Positions 1 through 9,691 of a stretch of DNA of 56,000 bases are shown one piece after another. The position numbers were made by a program, and so were the translations under genes. Where the stretch lies: NCBI GenBank assembly GCA_964200075.2, contig CAXNAA020000001.1, positions 32,001 to 88,000 of the forward strand, written 5' to 3'. The DNA comes from Sphacelaria rigidula (Eukaryota > Phaeophyceae > Sphacelariales). How positions within the stretch are numbered: the stretch's first letter is position 1; the number at the start of each line of letters is the position of its first letter. A model generated the notes under the pieces. That model saw nothing but the letters and a program-made list of their open reading frames with translations. It was not told the DNA's origin and made no database searches.

Positions 1-71
1 AGATAAAAACTAATAAAAAAAAGTATAAAAAATAAAATTACAGTATATATAAGAGGAAATAAAGAATTCAT
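1..71 (-). CDS. 5' end of an unidentified membrane-anchored protein, truncated by window edge
   Basis: An open frame on the minus strand starts with ATG at 71 and runs off the left edge after 23 complete codons. The visible residues (MNSLFPLIYTVILFFILFFI and three more) form one hydrophobic segment right after the start, so the product is probably membrane-anchored at its N terminus or carries a signal anchor. It is divergent from psaM, with 94 bp between the starts. A short N-terminal membrane anchor occurs in several plastid ycf proteins, but the fragment is too short to name one. It may also be chance in AT-rich DNA. Confidence 0.4.
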   Translation of the reverse strand, partial: MNSLFPLIYTVILFFILFFISFY

Positions 72-165
72 TAGTTAATTTTTTTAATCATTCTGATGTG
101 TATATATTATACTATATAATAAGAGTTTAAATAATATATATATATATAACTAAATAAAATTTATT

Positions 166-261
166 ATGGTACTAACAAATACAGAAGTATTAGTAGCCTT
201 AGCCTTAGCAATAATCCCAGCATTATTAGCATTTCGGTTAGCAAAAACATTATATTTATAA
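166..261 (+). CDS. psaM: Photosystem I reaction centre subunit XII (PsaM)
   Basis: This 31-residue protein is a single transmembrane helix. It has the N-terminal N-T-E-V-L-V-A-L-A-L-A segment and the closing F-R-L-A-K-T-L-Y typical of PsaM. PsaM is a small photosystem I core subunit at the monomer-monomer contact in cyanobacterial PSI, and a plastid-encoded subunit in many algae. The ATG at 166 is the only sensible start and the frame closes with TAA. It lies 127 bp upstream of chlI on the same strand, with a stem-loop at 275-295 between the two genes. Identification rests on length and motif. Confidence 0.85.
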   Translation: MVLTNTEVLVALALAIIPALLAFRLAKTLYL

Positions 262-274
262 TAAACAATATTCT

Positions 275-295
275 TAGTATACTTTACGTATACTA
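275..295 (+). terminator. Stem-loop between psaM and chlI
   Basis: The 8-base arms TAGTATAC (275-282) and GTATACTA (288-295) are perfectly complementary around a five-base loop. It lies just after psaM and before chlI, so it may end psaM transcripts or act as a processing signal. There is no T run, so its role is inferred. Confidence 0.35.
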
Positions 296-388
296 TATGA
301 GTTATAATTTAGCGATTATTACCTTCATTTTTTCAAAGATCTTAACATACTAATAATAATATTATTCTCTTATAGGAAGTAACGAATA

Positions 389-1417
389 ATGAATACTCAA
401 GAAATAAAAAAAAATAATAAAACACCTATTTTTCCTTTTACAGCTATTGTTGGACAAGAAGAAATGAAACTCGCTCTAGAATTGAACATTATTGACCCAA
501 AAATTGGTGGAGTAATGATTATGGGTGATCGTGGTACAGGAAAATCAACTACAATAAGGGCAATTGCTGATTTACTCCCAGAAATTGAAGTCATTAAGGA
601 TGATCCTTTCAATCGACATCCGGAAGAAGAAAATAATGAAAATAATGAAACGGAATTTATTAAAATTCCGATGATTGATTTACCACTTGGAGCAACCGAA
701 GATCGAGTTTGTGGTACAATTGATATTGAAAAGGCATTAAATAAAGGAGTAAAAGATTTTGAACCTGGTTTATTAGCAAAAGCTAATCGTGGCATCCTAT
801 ATGTTGATGAAGTTAACTTATTAGATGACCATTTAGTTGATATTCTATTAGATTCTGCAGCTTCAGGATGGAATACTGTAGAAAGAGAAGGTATTTCTAT
901 TCGTCATCCAGCTCAGTTTGTTTTAGTTGGTTCTGGAAATCCCGAAGAAGGAGAACTAAGACCACAACTACTTGACCGTTTTGGTATGCACGCAGAGATA
1001 AGAACAGTAAAAGATCCACAATTACGAGTAAAAATTGTAAAAGAACGAACGTTATTTGATTTAAATCCTCATGAATGGATTGATAAATATCAAGAGCAAC
1101 AAAATATTTTAAAGGAACAAATAATTAATGCTCAACAACTCTTAAATAAAGTAATAATGCCTGATGATTTATGTTTAAAAATTTCAGAGGTTTGCAGTGA
1201 ACTAAATGTAGATGGACTTAGAGGAGATATAGTTACTAATAGAGCAGCAAAAGCTTATACAGCTTTTCAAGGTAAAACAATGGTTTCTAATGTTGAAATC
1301 GAAAAAATTATTGTTTTATGCCTAAGACACCGATTACGAAAAGATCCTTTAGAATCTATAGATTCAGGATATAAAGTCAAAAAACTTTTTGAGGAAATTT
1401 TCGATATCATTAATTAA
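389..1417 (+). CDS. chlI: Magnesium chelatase ATPase subunit I
   Basis: ChlI is the AAA+ ATPase of magnesium chelatase. With ChlD and ChlH it inserts Mg2+ into protoporphyrin IX in the plastid stroma, the first committed step to chlorophyll. The 342-residue protein has the Walker A motif GDRGTGKST (46-54), Walker B in [11 protein letters not shown] (135-145), and the sensor-region [18 protein letters not shown] of the family. Length is normal. The stretch around residues 80-88 is rich in E and N. ChlD and ChlH are not in this window; in most algae they are nuclear. Confidence 0.97.
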   Translation: MNTQEIKKNNKTPIFPFTAIVGQEEMKLALELNIIDPKIGGVMIMGDRGTGKSTTIRAIADLLPEIEVIKDDPFNRHPEEENNENNETEFIKIPMIDLPLGATEDRVCGTIDIEKALNKGVKDFEPGLLAKANRGILYVDEVNLLDDHLVDILLDSAASGWNTVEREGISIRHPAQFVLVGSGNPEEGELRPQLLDRFGMHAEIRTVKDPQLRVKIVKERTLFDLNPHEWIDKYQEQQNILKEQIINAQQLLNKVIMPDDLCLKISEVCSELNVDGLRGDIVTNRAAKAYTAFQGKTMVSNVEIEKIIVLCLRHRLRKDPLESIDSGYKVKKLFEEIFDIIN

Positions 1418-1924
1418 AGTAACAAAAATTATAAAGAGGAATTGCATAGCTTTTCCTTTTATTGTTTAGAATTTTATGATATAGAAAATTTTTTTTTATT
1501 TATTCAATTCCATATAATAATATTATTATTACTATTTATTAATATAATTCCTAGATATTCTTTAGTTATTTAAAAATAGTCGATTTTTAATTTGAAGAAT
1601 TACTATTTTTTTTCTTGTTATTATAAATATAAAAGATAACTAACTAGAAACCTAATTTTTTTGTCACTTTTATCTAATCCTAATCCCTAAAAAATAATTT
1701 CCTTAGTTACACCTATAAAAATTTATGATACAAATAAAAATTCAAATTGAGTTAGAGTAAAAATTAGTATTTTTTTTGAATTATATTTGATTTGGACCTT
1801 TAAATTTTTTATTAATTTTATCAAGACTAATAAAATTTCTTGTATTAATAAATAATGTAAAGTAATAATTTTTTCTGTTAAAAATGAACTACTATGATAT
1901 ATACTTATAAGTATAAGTACATTG
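1418..1924. other. 507-bp intergenic region, no gene recognised
   Basis: Very AT-rich spacer between chlI and trnF. I found no credible reading frame, tRNA or conserved RNA on either strand. There are long T and A runs and a short palindromic ACTTATAAGT near 1905-1914, just before trnF, which may hold promoter elements. It is among the longest gene-free stretches of the window. Confidence 0.6.
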
Positions 1925-1997
1925 GCCGGGATAGCTCAGTTGGTAGAGCAGTGGATTGAAGATCCTCGTGTCACCAGTTCAAATCTGGTTTCTGGCA
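1925..1997 (+). tRNA. trnF-GAA: tRNA-Phe (GAA)
   Basis: A 73-base cloverleaf. The acceptor GCCGGGA pairs with TTTCTGGC positions, including two G-T wobbles. The D-arm is GCTCAGTTGGTAGAGC, the anticodon loop TTGAAGA gives GAA, and the T-arm CCAGT-TCAAAT-CTGG is present. CCA is not encoded. It lies 64 bp upstream of the petB start. Confidence 0.95.
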
Positions 1998-2061
1998 TTT
2001 GATATTCAATGGTAATGTTTAATTGTGTATAATAAATTTTATTTTAAAGCTGATTATACTC

Positions 2062-2709
2062 ATGGGTAAAGTTTATGATTGGTTTGAAGAAAGATTAGAG
2101 ATTCAATCGATTGCTGATGATATCACAAGTAAATATGTACCTCCTCATGTTAATATTTTTTATTGTTTTGGTGGGATTGTATTTACCTGTTTTTTAGTAC
2201 AAGTTGCAACTGGCTTTGCTATGACATTTTATTATAGACCAAGTATAAGTGAAGCTTTTTCTTCAGTTGAATATATTATGACTGAGGTCAATTTTGGCTG
2301 GTTAATTCGATCAATTCATCGTTGGTCAGCAAGTATGATGGTACTTATGCTTATATTACATGTATTTCGCGTTTATTTAACAGGTGGATTTAAAAAACCA
2401 CGTGAATTAACATGGGTAACAGGTGTAACTTTAGCTGTTACTACTGTATCATTTGGTGTGACAGGTTACTCACTTCCTTGGGATCAAGTAGGTTTTTGGG
2501 CTTGTAAAATTGTAACTGGTGTTCCCGAAGCTGTTCCTCTTATTGGTCCTCCAATTGTTCTTTTATTACGTGGTGGAGTAAGTGTAGGTCAAAATACTTT
2601 AACACGTTTTTATAGTGCACATACTTTTGTTTTACCTCTAGTTGCAGCAGCTTTAATGATTACTCATTTTTTAATGATTAGAAAACAGGGGATTTCAGGG
2701 CCATTATAA
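2062..2709 (+). CDS. petB: Cytochrome b6
   Basis: Cytochrome b6 is the core haem-bearing membrane subunit of the cytochrome b6f complex in thylakoids. The 215-residue protein has the conserved start [13 protein letters not shown] and the b-haem ligands His86, His100, His187 and His202. Cys35 in Y-C-F-G-G is the covalent attachment site of haem c_i. I chose the ATG at 2062 because all family members begin here. An in-frame ATG at 2023 would add 13 unconserved residues. It precedes petD (115 bp) on the same strand, the usual pair. Confidence 0.97.
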   Translation: MGKVYDWFEERLEIQSIADDITSKYVPPHVNIFYCFGGIVFTCFLVQVATGFAMTFYYRPSISEAFSSVEYIMTEVNFGWLIRSIHRWSASMMVLMLILHVFRVYLTGGFKKPRELTWVTGVTLAVTTVSFGVTGYSLPWDQVGFWACKIVTGVPEAVPLIGPPIVLLLRGGVSVGQNTLTRFYSAHTFVLPLVAAALMITHFLMIRKQGISGPL

Positions 2710-2823
2710 TTATAATAATACCACGATAGCAATTAAAGTAAATAAAGAAATAATTATAAAAGGTCATACATTATTAAAAAAATAATATTATAATTCATTA
2801 GATTTAAAGGTAATAAAACTATT

Positions 2824-3306
2824 ATGTCAGTTCTAAAAAAACCAGATTTAACTGATCCTAAGCTACGTGCAAAACTAGCTAAAGGGATGGGCCATAATTA
2901 CTATGGTGAACCTGCTTGGCCAAATGATATATTTTATATGTTTCCAATTTGTATTTTAGGGACTTTTGTAATTGTTATTGGATTAGCTGTAATGGAACCT
3001 TCAGCGTTAGGAGAAAAGGCAAATCCATTTGCAACACCATTGGAAATTTTACCTGAATGGTATTTTTTCCCGACATTTAATTTATTACGGGTGTTACCTA
3101 ATAAATTATTAGGTGTATTAGCAATGGCATCAGTACCACTAGGTTTAATAACTGTACCTTTTATTGAAAATGTAAATAAATTTCAAAATCCTTTCCGTCG
3201 TCCAATTGCTTCGACTGTTTTTTTAATAGGTACTTTTGTAGCAATATGGTTAGGTATTGGAGCTTGTTTACCAATAAGTAAAGCGGTTACTTTAGGTTTA
3301 TTTTAA
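2824..3306 (+). CDS. petD: Cytochrome b6f complex subunit IV
   Basis: Subunit IV (160 residues, normal length) completes the cytochrome b-like core of the b6f complex together with PetB and contributes to the quinol-oxidising site. The family pattern is clear: [12 protein letters not shown] at the N terminus, the PEWY motif of the Qo site (L-P-E-W-Y-F-F-P), and three transmembrane helices. The intact reading frame has no intron. Its 3' end faces atpA, and a perfect hairpin lies between the two genes. Confidence 0.97.
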   Translation: MSVLKKPDLTDPKLRAKLAKGMGHNYYGEPAWPNDIFYMFPICILGTFVIVIGLAVMEPSALGEKANPFATPLEILPEWYFFPTFNLLRVLPNKLLGVLAMASVPLGLITVPFIENVNKFQNPFRRPIASTVFLIGTFVAIWLGIGACLPISKAVTLGLF

Positions 3307-3383
3307 TTTAAGATTTTTACTAAAGCAAAAATACTTAAGTAAATATTCAAATATTAATACTAAAACAATAATATTAAGTTATC

Positions 3384-3410
3384 AATCAATATTATAGTAT
3401 AATATTGATT
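3384..3410. terminator. Perfect hairpin between convergent petD and atpA
   Basis: The 13-base arms at 3384-3396 and 3398-3410 are exact reverse complements with a single-base centre, so the hairpin reads the same way from either strand. It sits midway between the converging petD and atpA genes, where a shared bidirectional terminator or 3'-end stabiliser is expected. The function is inferred. Confidence 0.6.
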
Positions 3411-3462
3411 TTTATAGCAATAAAATATAACGTTAAAGTTATAAAAACCAAAATACAATTAA

Positions 3463-4968
3463 TTAATTTTTAATACTTTTTTTTACTTCTTCAATTACAT
3501 TTTTTAAGATAGTTTCTGCTTCTGATGTGAATTGTTTTGAGGAATTCACAATCTCTAAATACTCAGGTTTTGTACTATTAATATATTCACGTACCATCTT
3601 AATAAATTGAGCTATTTGAGAAACTTCTAAATCATCTAAATATCCATTTGTACCAATATAAATAATAGCAACTTGCTCAGCAACAGGGATTGGTGAATTT
3701 TGTGCTTGTTTTAAAATTTCTCGTAAACGTTGTCCTCGAGCTAATTGCGCTTGTGTTGCTTTATCTAGATCCGATGCAAATTGTGAAAAAGCTTCTAATT
3801 CATCAAATTGTGCTAATTCTAATTTTAATTTTCCAGCAACTTGTTTCATAGCTTTTATTTGAGCAGCTGAACCTACTCTTGATACAGAAATACCAACATT
3901 TATTGCAGGACGTAAACCAGAATTAAATAGGTCACCCGATAAAAAGATTTGCCCATCAGTAATTGAAATAACATTTGTAGGAATGTAAGCTGATACATCT
4001 CCAGCTTGTGTTTCAATAATTGGTAATGCTGTCATACTTCCACTACCAAGGACATCATTTAATTTAGCTGCACGTTCTAATAAGCGAGAATGTAAGTAAA
4101 AAACATCTCCAGGATATGCTTCTCGACCAGGGGGACGTCTTAATAATAACGACATTTGGCGATATGCTGATGCTTGCTTCGATAAATCATCATAAATTAC
4201 TAAAGTATGTTTACCAGTATACATAAAGTATTCAGCAATTGCTGCTCCTGTATATGGGGCAATATATTGAAGAGTAGCTGGTTGATCCGCATTTGCTGCC
4301 ACAATTACAGTATAATCTAAAGCACCTTTTTCTTTTAAGGTTGTAACCGCTTGAGCAACTGACGAAGCTTTTTGTCCAATAGCAACATAAACACAAATAA
4401 CATTATCCCCTTTTTGGTTGATTATAGTATCTAAAGCAATCGAAGTTTTACCCGTTTGGCGATCACCAATAATAAGTTCACGTTGACCTCTACCAATTGG
4501 AATCATAGCATCAATTGCGGTAATACCTGTTTGTAACGGTTCACAAACAGACTTTCTACTAATAATCCCGGGCGCCATAGATTCAATAAGTCTTGTTTGT
4601 GTTGATTCTGTTTTACCTTTTCCATCAATAGGAATAGCTAATGGATCTAAAACTCGACCTAATAAATTATCACCGACAGGAATTTGTGCAATACGACCCG
4701 TAGCTGTCACATTACTTCCTTCTAAAATATCACGTCCATCACCCATTAACACTGCCCCAACATTATCATTTTCTAGATTTAATGCAATCCCAATTGTTCC
4801 TTCACCAAATTCTAACAATTCCCCTGCCATAACTTTATCTAAACCATAAACTCGTGCAATACCATCTCCAACTTGTAAGACAGTTCCAATACTATCAATA
4901 TTTTCCTTAATGTCATACTCTTCGATCTGTTTTTGAATCATCGAACTAATGTCCTGATAATTTATCAT
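3463..4968 (-). CDS. atpA: ATP synthase CF1 subunit alpha
   Basis: Alpha is the non-catalytic nucleotide-binding subunit of the chloroplast F1 sector. The 501-residue protein carries the P-loop G-D-R-Q-T-G-K-T and the alpha signature [17 protein letters not shown], at the usual length. It is the last gene of the minus-strand atpI-H-G-F-D-A series. A 155-bp gap separates it from atpD. Confidence 0.98.
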   Translation of the reverse strand: MINYQDISSMIQKQIEEYDIKENIDSIGTVLQVGDGIARVYGLDKVMAGELLEFGEGTIGIALNLENDNVGAVLMGDGRDILEGSNVTATGRIAQIPVGDNLLGRVLDPLAIPIDGKGKTESTQTRLIESMAPGIISRKSVCEPLQTGITAIDAMIPIGRGQRELIIGDRQTGKTSIALDTIINQKGDNVICVYVAIGQKASSVAQAVTTLKEKGALDYTVIVAANADQPATLQYIAPYTGAAIAEYFMYTGKHTLVIYDDLSKQASAYRQMSLLLRRPPGREAYPGDVFYLHSRLLERAAKLNDVLGSGSMTALPIIETQAGDVSAYIPTNVISITDGQIFLSGDLFNSGLRPAINVGISVSRVGSAAQIKAMKQVAGKLKLELAQFDELEAFSQFASDLDKATQAQLARGQRLREILKQAQNSPIPVAEQVAIIYIGTNGYLDDLEVSQIAQFIKMVREYINSTKPEYLEIVNSSKQFTSEAETILKNVIEEVKKSIKN

Positions 4969-5123
4969 TATTAACCTAATTTTAAAAATGTCCAGTTTAA
5001 ATAAGAACTTTAAATTATAGAAGAAAGAGGTATTTTAATTGAATAGATTAACTAATTTAATTATGTCTATATTCCTTAATTAATTAGTATTACATTAAAT
5101 AATATCGAAAATTTAGATATTAT

Positions 5124-5750
5124 TTAATAATTTAATATATTTGTTTTTATTTGTTTCGTCAAAGATTGTAATTTCCCACGTAGACTTAAATCAATAATTG
5201 TTGAATCATATTTAATGATAAAACCTCCTAAAATTTCCTTATCTTGACTATATCGTATATGAGTAATAATAGACGGCCCGATTAAATTAATCATTGTATT
5301 CTTTAGTTTTTTTTTTTGTGCGGCTGTAAACTCACAAACTGAAACTACTTCAATTATTTTATATTTGAAAAATTTCCGAATACTAGGTTCTTTTTTTAAG
5401 ACAATTTGTAGAATTTTTCGAAGAAAGTTAATTCTTTTTTTTTTCATTAAAACCTGTAAAAATTTGTAAAACATAGAAGACACTACGCTATTCTTTTTAT
5501 GATTCATTAAAATACATTCTTTACTATTTTTAGGGACTAAAGGATCACTTATATATTCTTCAAATTTTGGAGTAAATGTTAATGCTTGTTCTAAAGCTAC
5601 TACTTCCAATGTAAGAGTAAAAGACATATTTTGCTTTTGTCTTGATGTTGCTTTCTCTAAACTTGCTATTATTTGTAATAACGCTTCCGCATAGGGAGTT
5701 GCTATTTTTGCTGCAATCATTGGATTAATTCTACTTATATCAAACCTCAT
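5124..5750 (-). CDS. atpD: ATP synthase CF1 subunit delta
   Basis: Delta (OSCP-like) joins F1 to the peripheral stalk. The 208-residue protein shows the N-terminal helical domain containing A-T-P-Y-A-E-A-L-L-Q and the C-terminal signature E-I-L-G-G-F-I-I-K-Y-D-S-T-I-I-D-L-S-L-R-G-K-L. It overlaps the end of atpF by 11 bases (ATG inside the atpF stop region), which suggests translational coupling. The N-terminal 10 residues precede the usual family start. Confidence 0.93.
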   Translation of the reverse strand: MRFDISRINPMIAAKIATPYAEALLQIIASLEKATSRQKQNMSFTLTLEVVALEQALTFTPKFEEYISDPLVPKNSKECILMNHKKNSVVSSMFYKFLQVLMKKKRINFLRKILQIVLKKEPSIRKFFKYKIIEVVSVCEFTAAQKKKLKNTMINLIGPSIITHIRYSQDKEILGGFIIKYDSTIIDLSLRGKLQSLTKQIKTNILNY

Positions 5751-6276
5751 TTAACTCTCCTAATTGTTCTAATTTTAAAGTAATAATCTCTGAATGTTTT
5801 GCAACATCTAATTCATTTTTAATCTTTAGATTAGCTCTAGTTAATGCTTTTTCTGTGATTTGTTTAATTACCTCACTAAATATTTTTTTTTCCCGGCTAC
5901 GTAGAACTTCAATTGCCAAAATAAATCTTTTAGAAAGATCATCCTGTGCTTGATTCCATTTTGATTTTACAATATTTTGTTTTGTAATTTCCATCTGATT
6001 ATTCATTTCTTGAACAACTAGATCGACTTGTGATAATTGTTTTTTAGCTTCATTATAACGTTTTTGAGAATCTACTAAACGTGTTTCTGCTTTTTCTAAA
6101 GCTTCAATAATTTTTTTTTTACGGGTAGTAAGAACGTCAGTTAAAAAATTTTTTATTACAATGAAAAGTAGTACTAGTAATAATCCTAAATTTATTATAT
6201 TTGTTTCAAATAGATCAGTATTTAAACTAACCTCAAAAATTTCAGTAGATGCTAAGTATGTTAAATAATTTTCCAT
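5740..6276 (-). CDS. atpF: ATP synthase CF0 subunit b
   Basis: Subunit b is one of two peripheral-stalk subunits. The 178-residue protein has a single transmembrane helix near residues 27-45 and then a long charged coiled coil. No intron is present, unlike land-plant atpF. Its TGA stop falls inside the atpD start region. It lies 112 bp downstream of atpG. Confidence 0.93.
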   Translation of the reverse strand: MENYLTYLASTEIFEVSLNTDLFETNIINLGLLLVLLFIVIKNFLTDVLTTRKKKIIEALEKAETRLVDSQKRYNEAKKQLSQVDLVVQEMNNQMEITKQNIVKSKWNQAQDDLSKRFILAIEVLRSREKKIFSEVIKQITEKALTRANLKIKNELDVAKHSEIITLKLEQLGELNEV

Positions 6277-6388
6277 TTTTTAATTAAATTTTAAGATAAA
6301 AAAAACTATGTTTAAAATAATTTAATTGGTAGTGTTGATCTAGATTTTTCGATACCTAATAAACTTTATCCATTCATAAAGAAGTTTG

Positions 6389-6856
6389 TTATATGATTTT
6401 CGAGAGAATTTGATCACTTAAAGACTCAACTTCATTTTCAAAATTAGACAATAGACTTTTTTTATCTTGTTCAAAGTTATTAGTCGTTTCAATTAGAAAT
6501 TTGTCAATACAAACTTGTGAAATTTTTAGTTTTTCTTCTAAAATTTCTTTATATAATTTTTGATAAATAATTAAATCTAATTCAACAGTTTTTCTAGCTT
6601 TGGATATCTTTTTCTCATATTTTATAGTTAAAATATTCGATTTAGTTAATAGATTAGACGCGTCCGTTAAGCTTCTTTCAATATATATATTTCTTTTTTC
6701 AATAGTATCAAGAAGAGGTGTATATAATATAAAATTCAAAAGAAACATTAAAATCAAAAATTGTAATACAATTACGGGTAATGTACCATCAAAATCAAAT
6801 AATCCTCCCGTTTTTTCAGTTCCGATAAATAAGACGTTATTAAAATCAAAAATCAT
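6389..6856 (-). CDS. atpG: ATP synthase CF0 subunit b'
   Basis: This is the second, divergent b-type stalk subunit found in cyanobacteria and red-lineage plastids. The 155-residue protein has the hallmark N-terminal G-G-L-F-D-F-D-G-T-L-P-V segment, one transmembrane helix, and a charged coiled coil to the end. It lies between atpH and atpF as in other red-lineage plastids. The start codon is preceded by a T/A homopolymer rather than a clear Shine-Dalgarno site. Confidence 0.93.
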   Translation of the reverse strand: MIFDFNNVLFIGTEKTGGLFDFDGTLPVIVLQFLILMFLLNFILYTPLLDTIEKRNIYIERSLTDASNLLTKSNILTIKYEKKISKARKTVELDLIIYQKLYKEILEEKLKISQVCIDKFLIETTNNFEQDKKSLLSNFENEVESLSDQILSKII

Positions 6857-6922
6857 TTTTTTTTTTTTGTACTAAGAATAATATTTTTATTTAGAATATA
6901 TAATTAATATAAATTAAACACT

Positions 6923-6971
6923 AAGACGCCATTATCTTTATCTGCTTTATAGTTAAAAATGATGGCGTCTT
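6923..6971 (-). promoter_or_regulatory. Stem-loop in the atpH-atpG spacer
   Basis: The 10-base arms AAGACGCCAT (6923-6932) and ATGGCGTCTT (6962-6971) are perfectly complementary around a 29-base loop. They stand out because the arms are about half G+C in otherwise AT-rich spacer DNA. The arms lie just after the atpH stop in the transcript, so an intercistronic processing or stability element that keeps atpH mRNA abundant is plausible. This is inference from position. Confidence 0.5.
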
Positions 6972-6980
6972 GACAAAGTT

Positions 6981-7259
<279 letters not shown>

Positions 7260-7288
7260 TTAACAGATTTCGAAAATCTCTTATTTTC

Positions 7289-8035
7289 TTAATGTCCCTC
7301 AACTGCTTCAGCAATATATGCGCCTGCTAAAGTTGAAAAAATTAATGCTTGAACAGAACTGGCAAATACACCTAAAACCATAACTGGTAAAGGCACAATT
7401 AAAGGAACTAATAAAGTTAGAACTGAAACAGTTAATTCATCAGCTAAAACGTTTCCAAATAATCGAAAGCTTAATGAAAGAGGTTTCGTAAAATCTTCTA
7501 AAATATTAATTGGTAGTAAAAGAGGGGTTGGTTCTATATATCGTTTAAAATAGCCGAATCCTTTCGTACTTAATCCAGCATAAAAATACATAAATGATGT
7601 TAATAATGCTAAAGCTACAGTTGTATTTATATCATTTGTAGGAGCACCAAATTCACCTTCTGAAAGTTTTATTAATTTCCATGGAATTAAGGCACCGGCC
7701 CAGTTGCAACCAAAAATAAATAGAAATAGGGTACCAATAAATGGCAACCAAGGTCTATAGAAGGTTCCTCCAAGTTGATTTTGAGCAATCTCTTTAACAA
7801 ACTCAACTACAGTTTCCATAAAATTTTGCCAACCTTCTGGGACTGACTTTTTTGAAGCTGTTCCTAAAACAGAGAATAAAAGGATTAGTAGAATCACTAG
7901 AGAACTTACAATTAATACTTGACCATGGAAAGTAATATCATTAACTTCTAAATACAAATGCTTTCCAACTTCAATATCGGATAAAAAAACTAAAGAATTT
8001 AAATTATCAAAAATTTCATTTTTAATGATATCCAT
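7289..8035 (-). CDS. atpI: ATP synthase CF0 subunit a
   Basis: Subunit a supplies the two proton half-channels. The 248-residue protein has five to six hydrophobic segments and the conserved S-L-S-F-R-L-F-G-N motif with the essential Arg, and ends in [10 protein letters not shown]. It is the first atp gene of the series, 166 bp after tsf. Confidence 0.97.
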   Translation of the reverse strand: MDIIKNEIFDNLNSLVFLSDIEVGKHLYLEVNDITFHGQVLIVSSLVILLILLFSVLGTASKKSVPEGWQNFMETVVEFVKEIAQNQLGGTFYRPWLPFIGTLFLFIFGCNWAGALIPWKLIKLSEGEFGAPTNDINTTVALALLTSFMYFYAGLSTKGFGYFKRYIEPTPLLLPINILEDFTKPLSLSFRLFGNVLADELTVSVLTLLVPLIVPLPVMVLGVFASSVQALIFSTLAGAYIAEAVEGH

Positions 8036-8201
8036 ATTTAATATGCTTAAAAAATATATAGAAATAATATTTCACGCAAAAATTAGCATGTAAATGAAAA
8101 AAACGGTTAAATCTATTTAAATAAAAATATAATTCCTATTTTAGTTCAAAATTTAAGGAAATAAAAAAATTTCTGCTCAAAACTTTTAAATCATGTAATT
8201 T

Positions 8202-8804
8202 TTAAGTACCAAGAGTATAGCGAATAAACTTGTTTATTTTAATATTTTCGCCAAACAAAGAAATCTTTTCTTTGATTAGTTCTTCAATAGTGATATTTGG
8301 GTCTCTAATATATTGCTGATTAAGCAAACTTAAAGTTTTTAAAGTTTTTTCAACTCTACCTAACACAATTTTATCTTTAACTACATCAGGTTTATTAACT
8401 AAGTCTTCTTTTTTCAACTCGATTTCTTTTTCTGATTCAAAATAATGTTTCGGGATATCTTCAAAACTAACATAAATCACGTCAGCAGAAGATGCAATTT
8501 GCATAGCAACATTGTTAACAAAGTCTTTGAATTCTTCGCGTCTTGCAACAAAATCTGTTTCGCAATTAACTTCAATTAAAACTCCAATTTTTGAACCAGT
8601 ATGAATATAACTATGAATAATTCCTTCAATAGCTTGTCTACTAGCTTTTTTCTCTGCTGATGCTAAACCTTTTTTCCGTAATGCTTTAATAGCTTCTTCA
8701 AAATTACCATTTGTCTCAAGTAAAGCTTTTTTACAATTCATCATTCCTGCACCAGTTTTTTCTCTTAATTTTTTAACTAGTTCTGAATTAATATTTAAAG
8801 TCAT
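8202..8804 (-). CDS. tsf: Translation elongation factor Ts
   Basis: EF-Ts recycles EF-Tu-GDP to EF-Tu-GTP. The 200-residue protein has the N-terminal UBA-like domain ([19 protein letters not shown]) and the core-domain motif [11 protein letters not shown], both diagnostic. It is shorter than bacterial EF-Ts, as in other algal plastids. It lies 16 bp downstream of rps2, the bacterial rpsB-tsf arrangement. Confidence 0.95.
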   Translation of the reverse strand: MTLNINSELVKKLREKTGAGMMNCKKALLETNGNFEEAIKALRKKGLASAEKKASRQAIEGIIHSYIHTGSKIGVLIEVNCETDFVARREEFKDFVNNVAMQIASSADVIYVSFEDIPKHYFESEKEIELKKEDLVNKPDVVKDKIVLGRVEKTLKTLSLLNQQYIRDPNITIEELIKEKISLFGENIKINKFIRYTLGT

Positions 8805-8820
8805 GTTTCTAATTTCCTTT

Positions 8821-9540
8821 TTACTTAATAGATATATTTTTTTTTAGAGAATTTTGTTGTTCTAAACAAATACTATCAACTAAATCCTTAATAATATATT
8901 TAATAGAGCTAACTGAATCATCATTTCCAGGTATTGGGATTGTTGCTAAACTTGGATCACAATTTGTATCTAGAATTGAAATAATAGGAATATTGAGAGA
9001 AAGCGCTTCTTTATTAGCAATTATTTCCCTTTTTTGATCAATTAGTACTATAATGTCAGGAATTTTTTTCATTTCTTTAACACCATTAAAATACTTTTTA
9101 AGCTTTTCTAATTCTTTTTTTAAATTAGAAACTTCTTTTTTTGGTAAATTATTAAAAGAATTATTTTTTTCTTGTTCTTCTAAATCTCTTAAACGTTGAA
9201 TCCTATTTTTTATAGTATCCCAATTCGTTAACATTCCACCTAACCAACGGTGGTTTATATAAAAAGCTCCACATCTTTTTGCTTCACTAGCTATTAATGA
9301 TGCGGCTTGCGTTTTAGTTCCTACGAATAAAAATGTTTGATTTTTCCGTACTGCTTCTCTACTAAATTCACAAGCTCGTTTTAATAACTGAATTGTTTGA
9401 ATTAAATCTAATATATGGACACCATTTCTTTCTGTATATATATAACGAAACATTTTTGGATTCCAGCGACGAGCTCTATGACCTAAATGAACACCTGCGT
9501 CTAAAAGTTGAGCTAATACAATTTTATCATTTTTTGCCAT
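8821..9540 (-). CDS. rps2: Ribosomal protein S2
   Basis: Small-subunit protein S2, 239 residues. It has the typical [19 protein letters not shown] and the C-terminal P-I-P-G-N-D-D-S segment. The region around residues 120-150 is Lys/Asn-rich, in keeping with the AT-rich genome. It lies between rpoC2 and tsf. Confidence 0.97.
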   Translation of the reverse strand: MAKNDKIVLAQLLDAGVHLGHRARRWNPKMFRYIYTERNGVHILDLIQTIQLLKRACEFSREAVRKNQTFLFVGTKTQAASLIASEAKRCGAFYINHRWLGGMLTNWDTIKNRIQRLRDLEEQEKNNSFNNLPKKEVSNLKKELEKLKKYFNGVKEMKKIPDIIVLIDQKREIIANKEALSLNIPIISILDTNCDPSLATIPIPGNDDSVSSIKYIIKDLVDSICLEQQNSLKKNISIK

Positions 9541-9691
9541 AATATTAAAAATTCGTATATTTTTGAAAAACTTATCTAGAATATAAAATTCTTTGAAATG
9601 TTTTTCTACTAAATAATAGTTATATTTTTTACTTATAGTGATTATAGTATAATAAACGAAACTTTGTATTTAATTGTCTTTTTATAATATT

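Noticed and set aside
2023-2061. Upstream in-frame ATG of petB
   Set aside because: It would add 13 hydrophobic residues not found in cytochrome b6; the ATG at 2062 gives the conserved M-G-K-V-Y-D-W start.
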